Assembly: GCA_965223465.1 (NCBI GenBank)
Contig: OZ245025.1
Location: 806,001 to 870,000 of the forward strand
Reading direction: 5' to 3'
Source of the DNA: JAAELZ01 sp965223465
GTDB taxonomy: Bacteria; Pseudomonadota; Gammaproteobacteria; Arenicellales; Poriferihabitantaceae
Length of the DNA: 64,000 nucleotides
Shown here: piece by piece, positions 17,549 to 25,268 of the stretch
Layout of the letters: every line of letters begins with the position of its first letter
Position numbering within the stretch: position 1 is the first letter of the stretch
Position numbers and translations under genes: made by a program
The notes under the pieces: model-generated
What the model saw: the letters and a program-made list of their open reading frames with translations, nothing else
Databases searched by the model: none
What the model was told of the DNA's origin: nothing

Positions 17549-17952
17549 TAGGGGTAATGCGCAATGACACTGCGATGATGCCTACCACGACGATGCTCAA
17601 ACAGGAAAACGCCCTGCCATGTACCCAGCAACAGCCGTCCATTTTCAAATGGAATAGCAATGCTCGTTTGTGTGAGCATGCTTTTAATATGTGCTGGCAT
17701 ATCGTCAGGACCTTCACTGGTGTGGGTGTATAGTGCGTCATTCTCTGGTACCAATCGATTCATCCAATTGATCAGATCGCGCTGTACCGACGGGTCCGCA
17801 TTTTCCTGAATAATCAAGCTGGCAGAGGTGTGGCGAATAAACAGCGTGAGTAAACCTTCAGCAACCGCAGCATTTTCAACGACAGATTGTGCCTGCCGAG
17901 AGATTTCGATGAGCTGCTGGTTGTGGGTGGAAATACTGATAGTCTCTAACAT
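17548..17952 (-). CDS. yjbQ: YjbQ/UPF0047 family protein
   Basis: 134 residues of the YjbQ family (secondary thiamine-phosphate synthase activity has been described for some members; true role unsettled). Family signatures are FIRHTSASLIIQENADPSV near residue 38, HTSEGPDDMPAHIK near 76 and LGTWQGVFLFEHR near 108, with conserved histidines that may bind metal. ATG 17952. It lies downstream of the candidate small RNA and upstream of the GT4 gene. Confidence 0.9.
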   Translation of the reverse strand: MLETISISTHNQQLIEISRQAQSVVENAAVAEGLLTLFIRHTSASLIIQENADPSVQRDLINWMNRLVPENDALYTHTSEGPDDMPAHIKSMLTQTSIAIPFENGRLLLGTWQGVFLFEHRRGRHHRSVIAHYP

Positions 17953-18007
17953 GGGAAGGTAAAAGCGTGCGGATACAAATTACTCGCTATTGTATGGAAT
18001 CGGCAGG

Positions 18008-18116
18008 CATAAAAAAAGCGATCAGAATTAATTACATAACGCAACCAACTCTCATCGCTTTTACTCCCTTTTCCTCCCTACTGGTTCAGGCTTCTGCGTC
18101 CTATCCTCGTAAGGAT
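18008..18116 (-). ncRNA. Candidate CsrA/RsmA-binding small RNA
   Basis: An untranslated stretch between orn and yjbQ with RNA-gene features. A promoter-like pair is present: TTGGAC (18146-18151), 18-base spacer, TACATT (18122-18127). About 105 bases follow with five GGA motifs and an end stem AAAAGCGAT/ATCGCTTTT running into seven Ts. The 5' part can fold as GCG ATCCT TACG AGGAT AGGA CGC. An alternative fold pairs TCCT with the second AGGA and exposes TACGAGGAT in the loop, close to the published CsrA consensus RUACARGGAUGU. It could instead be a yjbQ leader. No Rfam family was securely recognised. Confidence 0.45.
18011..18062 (-). terminator. Intrinsic terminator between orn and yjbQ
   Basis: AAAAGCGAT (minus strand, from 18062) pairs with ATCGCTTTT (ending 18014), with three more pairs past one mismatch and a large loop, then seven consecutive Ts. 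It would end either the candidate small RNA or the orn transcript before yjbQ. Confidence 0.6.
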
Positions 18117-18231
18117 CGCGTAATGTAGATGAATCTTGGCACAAAGTCCAAAAGGGTTTACTTATATACGCATATTTTGTCTTATTTGCCATCGCTGATG
18201 TCGCAATCAGGGTCTATTAACGGTTTTTACC

Positions 18232-18777
18232 TCACACTTTAATAAACTGCTCCCGGTAGTATTTTAGCTCGTTAATCGACTCTAGTATGTCATCAAGCGC
18301 TTTATGGCTGCCTTTTTTGCTGAAACCCGACACCAAAGTAGGATTCCAGCGCTGCGCCAACTCTTTGATCGATGTGACGTCAATATTTCGATAATGCAGA
18401 AACTCACTCAGATTGGGCATATAGCGATACAAAAAGCGGCGATCCTGACAGATGCTATTGCCACAAAGCGGTGCCACGTTGGCATAGACATGCTCATCTA
18501 GAAATTCCAGCGTCTGTTTTTCCGCTTGCTCCTCGGTGATCTTAGAGTTTTTAACCCGCTCTACCAAGCCGGTTTTGTTATGGGTGCGCGTATTCCACTC
18601 GTCCATGCCCTCAAGCAGTTTCGTCGGTTGCTTAATCGCGATGACCGGCCCCTGCGCGATAATTCTCAGTTCAGCATTGGTAACCACGGTCGCAATTTCG
18701 ATAATTCGATCCCATTGCGGATCCAGACCCGTCATTTCCAGGTCTATCCACACGAGATTCAGTCGATGTTTTGTCAT
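18232..18777 (-). CDS. orn: Oligoribonuclease
   Basis: 3'-5' exonuclease that degrades two- to five-nucleotide RNAs and pGpG. 181 residues, standard length. The DEDD residues are in WIDLEMTGLDPQWDRIIEIA near residues 10-29, a middle aspartate after CQDRRFLYRYMP near 110, and HKALDDILESINELKYYRE at the end. ATG 18777. It lies 30 bases downstream of rsmE on the same strand. Confidence 0.96.
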   Translation of the reverse strand: MTKHRLNLVWIDLEMTGLDPQWDRIIEIATVVTNAELRIIAQGPVIAIKQPTKLLEGMDEWNTRTHNKTGLVERVKNSKITEEQAEKQTLEFLDEHVYANVAPLCGNSICQDRRFLYRYMPNLSEFLHYRNIDVTSIKELAQRWNPTLVSGFSKKGSHKALDDILESINELKYYREQFIKV

Positions 18778-18807
18778 TAATTTATCCTTTATTTTTATCT
18801 TGATGAT

Positions 18808-19533
18808 TCACAAAGTATGCAGCAGGGACATGCCTGTTACCGCTGCCGTTTCGACGCGCAAAATATTATCTGCCAAACGCAGGCTTGGTAGTTGCCGCTG
18901 TTTAGCCAACTCCATCTCACGCTGAGAAAGTCCGCCTTCTGGGCCTACCACAAGCGCGATACCGGTGGCAGATTGTATCGCCGATTGATGAGCGTGCAGC
19001 GAGCTGCCAAATTGGTTCGCCAATAGCACCAACACATTATTCGCGTCCTGCTCGGCCAGCCATTCTGAGTACGGCATACTATCATAAACTTCCGGCACCC
19101 AAGCCTGTTTACTTTGCTTAGCTGATTCAAGCAAAACGCGCTCGCAGCGTATTTTGAGTTGTGGACTCCATTTACGCACACTGCGTTCAAATTCAAGTGG
19201 TTGAAATCCGGTTATACCGATCTGACACGCCATATCTAACATGGTAGATAGCCGGTCACCTTTTGGCAATGCGGTGGCTAGGGTATGGGGTTTCGTCCTC
19301 GGATTGACTCGGGCCACTAACGACACGCGTAAGCGCACTATTTTGCGTTTTTTATCTGCCGCTACTAACATACCATGCGCCAGCGAGCCCCTGCCGTTCA
19401 TCAACACCAGTTGATCATCCAGGCGTAAACGCTGCGCGCCGATAATATGATTCGCTTCCTTTCCCGTTAGCTCTACCGTGTCTTCTTTTAAGGCGTCAAA
19501 GGGATGGTAAAACCAGGGTGGGGTTGAGGCCAT
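18808..19533 (-). CDS. rsmE: 16S rRNA m3U1498 methyltransferase RsmE
   Basis: SPOUT-class SAM-dependent methyltransferase of 16S rRNA. 241 residues: an N-terminal PUA-like domain (WFYHPFDALKEDTVELTGKE onward) and a C-terminal trefoil-knot domain with LVVGPEGGLSQREMELA near residue 195 and LRLADNILRVETAAV near 217. ATG 19533. Downstream is orn. Confidence 0.95.
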   Translation of the reverse strand: MASTPPWFYHPFDALKEDTVELTGKEANHIIGAQRLRLDDQLVLMNGRGSLAHGMLVAADKKRKIVRLRVSLVARVNPRTKPHTLATALPKGDRLSTMLDMACQIGITGFQPLEFERSVRKWSPQLKIRCERVLLESAKQSKQAWVPEVYDSMPYSEWLAEQDANNVLVLLANQFGSSLHAHQSAIQSATGIALVVGPEGGLSQREMELAKQRQLPSLRLADNILRVETAAVTGMSLLHTL

Positions 19534-19558
19534 TAACTCGGTATCCGTTTAGTGTTCC

Positions 19559-20788
19559 TTATTCTTCAATGCCTTTAGGTAATACCAAATTTAGAACCAC
19601 ACCGGTGATAGCAGCAAGACCAATACCTCTAACCGAGAATTCACCAATACCCAATACCATGCCGCCAATTCCAAACACCAGAATCAGCGATACAATAATC
19701 AGATTGCGCGGCTGTGATAAATCCGCCCCGTCACGTACCAAAGTGTTCATACCGACCGCTGCGATCGCCCCAAACAGCAATAACATAATGCCACCCATTA
19801 CGGGTGTCGGTATGGTGCTCAATAACGCGCCGAGTGTGCCAGAAAAGGATAGCACAATTGCGAAGATCGCGGCCCAGGTCATAATCGTTGGATTAAACGC
19901 GCGGGTAAGGGTGACCGCGCCGGTCACCTCTGAGTATGTGGTATTTGGCGGTCCACCCAAAAAGGAAGCGAGCGACGTTGCCAATCCATCACCCAACAGT
20001 GTGCGATGTAAGCCCGGCTTTTCTAGAAAGTTCTTTTTTGCCGCATTTGATATGGCCAGCATATCACCGATATGTTCAATCGCCGGCGCGATAGCAATCG
20101 GCACAATAAACAAAATCGCTTCAAGGTTAAATTGTGGGAATACAAAACTGGGGACTTTAAAAAGCGGTGCCTCGGATACCGCTGAAAAATCCAGCACACC
20201 CAATAATAAGGCGGTTAGGTATCCCGCAATAATGCCCAGCAGAATAGGAATTAGCTTTAGCAAGCCGCGCGCGAGCAATGATACAATGATGGTGGTTATG
20301 AGCGACACCGAAGCAATAATCAACGCAGTTTTTTCGGGTACCAATACCGCCGCACCATCTCCAGTTTTGCCCAGCGCCATATTGACCGCGACAGGCGCCA
20401 GACTCAGGCCAATCACCATAATCACCGGCCCTACCACCACCGCCGGTAATATACGATAGACTGCCTCCACACCTTTACTGGCGACAACCGCACTCAAGAG
20501 GATATAGACCAATCCGGCAGCCAATAATCCAGACATGGTAGCTGGAATCCCCCAGGTTTGTACACCGTAGATTATCGGCGCGATAAAGGCAAATGACGAG
20601 GCTAAAAAAATCGGTACTTGACGCCCAGTCACCAATTGAAATAACAGCGTTCCCGCGCCAGCTGTAAACAAAGCAACATTCGGATCGAGGCCAGTTAGAA
20701 TTGGAACTAAAACTAATGCGCCGAAGGCGACAAATAACATTTGCAGGCCAATTAAGGGGGTTAATGCGCTGTTGGTTTCCGTGGTCAT
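19559..20788 (-). CDS. uraA: Uracil/xanthine permease (NCS2 family)
   Basis: Inner-membrane nucleobase:proton symporter of 409 residues with about 14 hydrophobic segments. Family motifs visible are FIVPIAIAPAIEHIGDMLA near residue 227, GGPPNTTYSEVTGAVTLT near 278 and STIPTPVMGGIMLLLFG near 319. The UraA-like PAIEHIGD and NTTYSEV motifs favour uracil over xanthine; the gene symbol is a best guess. ATG 20788, with a TATAAT hexamer on the minus strand at 20916-20921 about 130 bases upstream. Confidence 0.88.
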   Translation of the reverse strand: MTTETNSALTPLIGLQMLFVAFGALVLVPILTGLDPNVALFTAGAGTLLFQLVTGRQVPIFLASSFAFIAPIIYGVQTWGIPATMSGLLAAGLVYILLSAVVASKGVEAVYRILPAVVVGPVIMVIGLSLAPVAVNMALGKTGDGAAVLVPEKTALIIASVSLITTIIVSLLARGLLKLIPILLGIIAGYLTALLLGVLDFSAVSEAPLFKVPSFVFPQFNLEAILFIVPIAIAPAIEHIGDMLAISNAAKKNFLEKPGLHRTLLGDGLATSLASFLGGPPNTTYSEVTGAVTLTRAFNPTIMTWAAIFAIVLSFSGTLGALLSTIPTPVMGGIMLLLFGAIAAVGMNTLVRDGADLSQPRNLIIVSLILVFGIGGMVLGIGEFSVRGIGLAAITGVVLNLVLPKGIEE

Positions 20789-21066
20789 AGGTAATTCTCG
20801 TCGAAAGATTAATTCTTCATTATTTATGCGTGCACGATCAGTACCGTGGCGTAAGTCCGAAGCGGATTTGTGGCATCGCGGTGCTTTATACTAAGGCGCC
20901 TGGCGAAGCCGTGCGATTATATCTCTTTTCGTTAAGGCTTACCTAAAAGCAGACGATACTGACCCAAAAATAAACACGCTTTTTCTGACAATTACCCGTT
21001 AGGCTTAATTCAGTTCAGCTAAGCAATCACTATTGGTAGCTGTTGCTAGATCAATACCTTTGGATT
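20789..21066. other. Intergenic region between ntrC and the uracil permease gene
   Basis: Both flanking genes read leftward, so this is the permease promoter region and the ntrB-ntrC upstream neighbour. A TATAAT lies at 20916-20921 on the minus strand without a good -35 partner. No gene, tRNA or clear terminator was seen. Confidence 0.35.
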
Positions 21067-21717
21067 TTAATTCATGCGCTGTCTGCTGATTTGCTTGATT
21101 TTTCGCGTCAGGGTATTACGCCCCCACCCCAGCATCTTGGCTGCTTTCTGCTTATGCCCATCAGTATGACGCAAGGCTGCTTGGATTAATAGATCGTCAA
21201 TTTGCTCATATAAACGATGGGCGATGTCAGATTGCCCGTTGTTTATCAATGTATTGACATGCTGCGTCAGCTCTTCCTGCCAATAAATGCGCCCGGCTAA
21301 GCGCGTACCATGTCGCTGATACGCCTTTTCTTTATCATCCGGAGATCTTAAAGCTTTCGCAACAATGTCTAACGTGTCTTGGATATCAAATGGTTTTGCC
21401 AAGTATTCAAATGCACCTTTCTTATACGAAGTAATGGTGGTTTCATAGTCTGAATAAGCAGTCATAATAATTACAGGAATAGCAGGGAAATTCTGGTGCA
21501 TCAACTCCAACAGCTTGAGACCATCAACACCCGGCATTTGAATATCCGAAATTACCAAATCGGGTCGATCCAGCTTCAACGCTTTTAACATAGACTTGAC
21601 CCCGCGGAAAGTAGCAGTTTGGTAACCGTGTTTACCTAAGGCTTTTTCAAGAACCCACCCGATTGATACATCATCATCCACCACCCATATATTGGCAGGT
21701 TTTATCTTGGCTTTCAT
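21067..21717 (-). CDS. ntrC: NtrC-type response regulator lacking the AAA+ sigma-54 activation domain
   Basis: 216 residues instead of about 470. Residues 8-125 are an NtrC receiver: acidic pocket VVDDD (12-16), phospho-acceptor D58 in ISDIQMPG, conserved threonine in MTAYSD and K108 in LAKPFD. After a 20-residue linker, residues 146-210 match the NtrC C-terminus, ending in the Fis-type helix-turn-helix ALRHTDGHKQKAAKMLGWGR then NTLTRK. The whole central ATPase (no Walker A GESGTGKE, no GAFTGA loop) is absent and no leftover DNA is present. The ATG overlaps the ntrB stop (ATGA). It can bind DNA and be phosphorylated but should not activate sigma-54 polymerase. Confidence 0.9.
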   Translation of the reverse strand: MKAKIKPANIWVVDDDVSIGWVLEKALGKHGYQTATFRGVKSMLKALKLDRPDLVISDIQMPGVDGLKLLELMHQNFPAIPVIIMTAYSDYETTITSYKKGAFEYLAKPFDIQDTLDIVAKALRSPDDKEKAYQRHGTRLAGRIYWQEELTQHVNTLINNGQSDIAHRLYEQIDDLLIQAALRHTDGHKQKAAKMLGWGRNTLTRKIKQISRQRMN

Positions 21718-22823
21718 GTTTGTGGCTCGCTCGCTTGGTACGGTAAATAAAGTGAGAAACTTGCACCTTGGTCAATAACTTCGTCAAGCCGTATAAACCC
21801 CCCATGATGCTGGGCAATTTGCTGGGAAATAGCCAGACCGAGGCCGGTTCCACCTTCTCGGCGCGTTACCATTGGTAGAAATAGCTGAGATTCCACCGCA
21901 GGATCTACACCAGGGCCGTTGTCTTGAATTTGTATGCGGATACCCCGAGTGGGCATAAGGCTACGCATGACATCAGGGTGCGCCGTACGTGTAATGAGGC
22001 GAACCTGAGCTAAGGAATTAGGCGCGCCGGACGCGCCAGCTTCAGTGTGCAGCAATGACCATTGAATGGCATTTTTAATCAAATTAAGCAATGCTTGCTT
22101 GATGTGGTTTTCTCTGATCTCTATCAAAGGCAGACTGCTATCAAAATCAAAACTCAGTTCAAATTTATCGCCGTATTCGGCTTTCAACAAATCAGCTATT
22201 TGGGTCAACGGCTCATGAATATCGGTCAATACAGGTGTTTCCTGTTTCGCGCCACTAGACATTCTCTCAAGCAATTGCGTTAGACGATCTACCTCCTGTG
22301 TAATAACATGCGTATACTCACGCATTTCGCTGTTTAAATGTTCCATTTCCAGCAACTGCGCTGCACCGCGAATCCCTCCTAATGGGTTTTTTATTTCGTG
22401 GCACAAGCCCCGAATAATGCGCGTAGCCGCTTCAAAACGCGCAGATTTATCAACATCTTGCGACAATTGATTGAATTCTTTACGATCAACCATTTCTATC
22501 ACCAAACCAGCCTTATCTATTGGCTGAATGGTTGAAATCGTTAAATCAACTAACAGACTCTGTTTCCATTCTGGCAAGGGAATTTCGACCTCTCTTACAG
22601 CCAGCTGTTGCCCATGCTCCAGTACCTTGCGGCAATACGCTGCAATTTCTGCCTGGGTATCAAAAACCGCTTCAAGCTCGCGGTTGAGGAACCACTGATC
22701 TCCACGGTGCAATAATGATTGACTCGATTGATTAACATAGATACACGTCCCTTTGGCATCGAATACCAACACCGCTGTGGTCAGAGAATCGAATACTAGA
22801 TCTAATTGCATCATTAATTCCAC
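21714..22823 (-). CDS. ntrB: Nitrogen regulation sensor histidine kinase NtrB
   Basis: Cytoplasmic kinase/phosphatase for NtrC, normally controlled by PII protein. 369 residues: N-terminal PAS domain (about 8-115), phospho-acceptor H142 in GLCHEIKNPLGGIRGAAQLL, N-box IKQALLNLIKNAIQW, and ATP-lid motifs QDNGPGVDP and GGTGLGLAIS. All catalytic parts are intact. The start may be GTG 22823 or ATG 22814/22811; none has a strong ribosome site. An NtrC-type operator ends nine bases upstream. It overlaps ntrC by four bases. Confidence 0.95.
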   Translation of the reverse strand: MELMMQLDLVFDSLTTAVLVFDAKGTCIYVNQSSQSLLHRGDQWFLNRELEAVFDTQAEIAAYCRKVLEHGQQLAVREVEIPLPEWKQSLLVDLTISTIQPIDKAGLVIEMVDRKEFNQLSQDVDKSARFEAATRIIRGLCHEIKNPLGGIRGAAQLLEMEHLNSEMREYTHVITQEVDRLTQLLERMSSGAKQETPVLTDIHEPLTQIADLLKAEYGDKFELSFDFDSSLPLIEIRENHIKQALLNLIKNAIQWSLLHTEAGASGAPNSLAQVRLITRTAHPDVMRSLMPTRGIRIQIQDNGPGVDPAVESQLFLPMVTRREGGTGLGLAISQQIAQHHGGFIRLDEVIDQGASFSLYLPYQASEPQT

Positions 22824-22831
22824 ATCTTATT

Positions 22832-22848
22832 CGCACCAATTTGGTGCA
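22832..22848. promoter_or_regulatory. NtrC operator upstream of ntrB
   Basis: CGCACCAATTTGGTGCA: GCACCA, three bases, TGGTGC, the dyad recognised by enterobacterial NtrC (GCACCA-N3-TGGTGC pattern). It lies between the glnA terminator and ntrB, nine bases before the earliest start, a position suited to repression of ntrBC, like the glnL operator in enteric bacteria. Confidence 0.8.
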
Positions 22849-22855
22849 GTCAAAG

Positions 22856-22886
22856 GCAAAAGAAGACCCCGCCATCGCGAGGTCTT
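22856..22886 (-). terminator. Intrinsic terminator after glnA
   Basis: On the minus strand AAGACCTCGC and GCGGGGTCTT form a ten-pair stem with one G-T pair around a four-base loop, followed by CTTTTG. It begins 12 bases past the glnA stop and would separate glnA from ntrBC transcription. Confidence 0.75.
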
Positions 22887-22897
22887 AGCAAGATGCT

Positions 22898-24307
22898 TTA
22901 TAAACTGTAATACATTTCAAATTCGATCGGATGCGTGGTCATACGCATACGCTGTACATCTTCCATTTTAAGTTCAATATAAGCGTCAAGCATATCGTCG
23001 CTAAACACGCCACCCGCCTTAAGAAAATCGCGGTCTTCATCTAACGCGGTTAGCGCTTCTTCCAGGCTAGCGGCAACTTGTGGAATTTTAGCTTCCTCTT
23101 CAGCCGTCAAATCATACAAATCATCGTCAGCAGGGGCGCCTGGGCTAAGCTTGTTTTTAATCCCATCAAGACCTGCCATCAACAATGCTGAGAAACAAAG
23201 ATAAGGATTGGCTGTTGAATCCGGAAAGCGGATTTCAATTCTTCTGCCCTTTGGATTAACTTCGTAAGGAATACGGCAGGAAGCAGAGCGATTACGTGCC
23301 GAATAAGCCAACATCACAGGTGCCTCAAAACCCGGCACCAATCGTTTGTAACTGTTCGTTGATGGGTTGGTAAACGCATTCAGCGCTTTGGCATGCTTGA
23401 AAATACCACCAATATAGTGCAGTGCTAACTCACTTAATTCACCATACTCATCACCGTGAAACAGGTTGTCTCCGTCTTTAAAAATGGACATATGGACGTG
23501 CATCCCTGAGCCATTGTCACCCACCACTGGCTTGGGCATAAAAGTAGCGGTTAGGCCATGAGCGTGCGCCACATTATGCACGCAGTATTTATAGGTTTGA
23601 ACTTCATCTGCCTTGCTTATTAGGGTGTTAAAACGTACCCCAATCTCCCCCTGCCCTGCAGTGGCTACTTCATGATGATGGACCTCGACATCGAGCCCCA
23701 TTTCTTCCATGGTGAGACACATGGCAGAGCGAACATCTTGCTGAGAGTCGACCGGTGGTACAGGAAAATATCCGCCCTTAACACTAGGACGATGGCCGAT
23801 ATTACCGTCTTCATATTCTTTACCCGAGTTCCACGAAGCTTCGGTGGAATCAATTTCGCAATAGCTACCGGACAAATCAGAACCATAATGGACTGCATCG
23901 AACAGGAAAAACTCGTTTTCCGGTCCAAAATAAGCGTTGTCACCGATACCCGCACCTTCCATATAGGCTTGCGCACGTTTGGCGATCGAGCGAGGATCTC
24001 GATCATAGCCTTCGCCAGAGGCGGGCTCAATGATATCGCAACGTAGGATCACAGTGGTGTCCTGCATGAACGGGTCAACTATTGCACTTTCAGGATCGGG
24101 CATCAAAATCATATCGGATTCATTAATTCCTTTCCAACCTGAAATGGAAGAACCATCAAACATTTTGCCTGCTTCAAATGTGCTTTTGTCTACTGTTTTT
24201 GCGGGCACAGAAACGTGTTGTTCTTTACCTATTGTATCGGTGAAACGAAAATCGACAAACTTCGCATCACTATCTTTAATAAGTGCTAAAGCGTCTTTTA
24301 CGGACAT
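22898..24307 (-). CDS. glnA: Glutamine synthetase, type I
   Basis: ATP-dependent condensation of glutamate and ammonia, a dodecameric cytoplasmic enzyme. 469 residues, exactly the GSI-beta length. FDGSSISGW near residue 50, the metal site GPENEFFLFD, the ATP site KPVVGDNGSGMHVHMS and NPSTNSYKRLVPGFEAPV near 323 are present. The adenylylation tyrosine lies in DLYDLTAEEE near 398, so it is probably controlled by GlnE. AGGAG precedes ATG 24307. Its upstream region has an NtrC operator but no sigma-54 core. Confidence 0.97.
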   Translation of the reverse strand: MSVKDALALIKDSDAKFVDFRFTDTIGKEQHVSVPAKTVDKSTFEAGKMFDGSSISGWKGINESDMILMPDPESAIVDPFMQDTTVILRCDIIEPASGEGYDRDPRSIAKRAQAYMEGAGIGDNAYFGPENEFFLFDAVHYGSDLSGSYCEIDSTEASWNSGKEYEDGNIGHRPSVKGGYFPVPPVDSQQDVRSAMCLTMEEMGLDVEVHHHEVATAGQGEIGVRFNTLISKADEVQTYKYCVHNVAHAHGLTATFMPKPVVGDNGSGMHVHMSIFKDGDNLFHGDEYGELSELALHYIGGIFKHAKALNAFTNPSTNSYKRLVPGFEAPVMLAYSARNRSASCRIPYEVNPKGRRIEIRFPDSTANPYLCFSALLMAGLDGIKNKLSPGAPADDDLYDLTAEEEAKIPQVAASLEEALTALDEDRDFLKAGGVFSDDMLDAYIELKMEDVQRMRMTTHPIEFEMYYSL

Positions 24308-24392
24308 ATGCTGCTCCTGATAGGGTTAAATTGTTTAGAAAATTGAATTTGCGCGCGAGTTTAACAAACAACCAGGGATTAAGAAGACAATA

Positions 24393-24409
24393 TGCACCAA
24401 AACAGCACG
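24393..24409. promoter_or_regulatory. Degenerate NtrC half-site upstream of glnA
   Basis: TGCACCA followed by AAA and CAGCACG: one perfect half of the NtrC dyad with a poor second half, 86 bases before the glnA start. It could be a weak second operator as in enteric glnA, or chance. Confidence 0.3.
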
Positions 24410-24487
24410 TATTAACTCAACCAATAATTAAAAAAAAGATGCAAATATATCTTTAAGTTATTGTTATGAAAGATAAATTAGTATAAT

Positions 24488-24515
24488 AAAAAAGCCTGGA
24501 ATATTTCCAGGCTTT
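24488..24515 (-). terminator. Intrinsic terminator after the FKBP gene
   Basis: AAAGCCTGGAA and TTCCAGGCTTT form a perfect 11-bp stem with a three-base loop; on the minus strand it continues into TTTTTTATT. It lies 29 bases past the FKBP stop. Confidence 0.88.
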
Positions 24516-24526
24516 CTTTACAAAAT

Positions 24527-24543
24527 TGCACCATTATGGTGCA
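24527..24543. promoter_or_regulatory. Perfect NtrC operator upstream of glnA
   Basis: TGCACCATTATGGTGCA is a perfect dyad of eight bases around one central base and matches the enterobacterial NtrC consensus in both halves. It abuts the FKBP stop codon and lies 220 bases before the glnA start, a typical enhancer distance. Confidence 0.82.
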
Positions 24544-25248
24544 TTATTTGATTTCTAATAGTTCTATCTCGAACATGAGTGGTTCGTTTGGACCAATTTT
24601 TCCACCCGCGCCCCGCTCACCGTAGGCAAGCTCAGACGGAATGACGACTTCCCATTTTGTGCCAGTTTTCATCATCGGCAAGATTTCCTGCCAACCTGGA
24701 ATAACACCGTTAACTGGAAACTCTGCTGGGTTGCCACGTGCATAAGAGCTATCAAACTCAGTGCCATCTTTCAGGGTTCCTTTATAGTGCACTTTAACCG
24801 TGGAGGTTTTTTCAGGCTGCGCACCGTCACCCGCGTTTATTTCTTTATAAAGAATCCCACTTTCAGTTTTCATTACCCCTTCTTTGTCCGCATATTCTGC
24901 TAAAAAGGCATCTCCCGCGGATTTGTTCTCTTCCGCCACTGCCTTGGCTTTGGCGATTTGTTTTTCCTGTTCAGCTTTCAAAAATGCTTCCAACTCTTCC
25001 TGGGTCATCAATGTTTCTTTTTCAGTGATGGTATCGGTTAAGGCCCGCAATAAAATTGCCTGATCAATATCCGCGCCAGCCTGCGCTAAGCTACCGGCAA
25101 TCTGCTGCCCAAACACCATGCCCAACGCATAGCTCTGTTTAGCGTCATGATTATCCAGCGAAATATCTTGCGCCATGGACGTTGTGCCAATAAGGCAAAC
25201 TGCAGCGATTGCACTTCGGGTAAAAATCTTATTCATTATAAATCTCAT
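24544..25248 (-). CDS. FKBP-type peptidyl-prolyl isomerase, FkpA/Mip-like
   Basis: Periplasmic or outer-membrane-associated protein-folding isomerase. 234 residues: signal peptide (hydrophobic residues 9-24 ending at SMAQ), an N-terminal dimerisation domain with a charged coiled coil (EELEAFLKAEQEKQIAKAKA), and a C-terminal FKBP domain containing VKVHYKGTLKDGTEFDSSY, VIPGWQEILPMMKTG and the ELAYGERGAG loop. The start may be ATG 25248 or, giving a more usual MNKIF signal peptide, ATG 25236. Upstream is radA. Confidence 0.92.
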   Translation of the reverse strand: MRFIMNKIFTRSAIAAVCLIGTTSMAQDISLDNHDAKQSYALGMVFGQQIAGSLAQAGADIDQAILLRALTDTITEKETLMTQEELEAFLKAEQEKQIAKAKAVAEENKSAGDAFLAEYADKEGVMKTESGILYKEINAGDGAQPEKTSTVKVHYKGTLKDGTEFDSSYARGNPAEFPVNGVIPGWQEILPMMKTGTKWEVVIPSELAYGERGAGGKIGPNEPLMFEIELLEIK

Positions 25249-25268
25249 TAAAGTTAGTAATTTGGTGT

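Noticed and set aside
18085..18116. GEMM (c-di-GMP-I) riboswitch based on GGACGCAGAAGCC
   Set aside because: The required 5' part (AGGGCAAACC with a GAAA tetraloop) and the second-helix receptor are missing; only a short piece resembles it.
21067..21717. NtrC shortened by a frameshift or internal stop
   Set aside because: The reading frame is open from receiver to DNA-binding domain and there is no room for a hidden ATPase domain; it is a clean absence.
24308..24526. Sigma-54 promoter for glnA
   Set aside because: All seven GG dinucleotides on the coding strand lack GC ten bases later.
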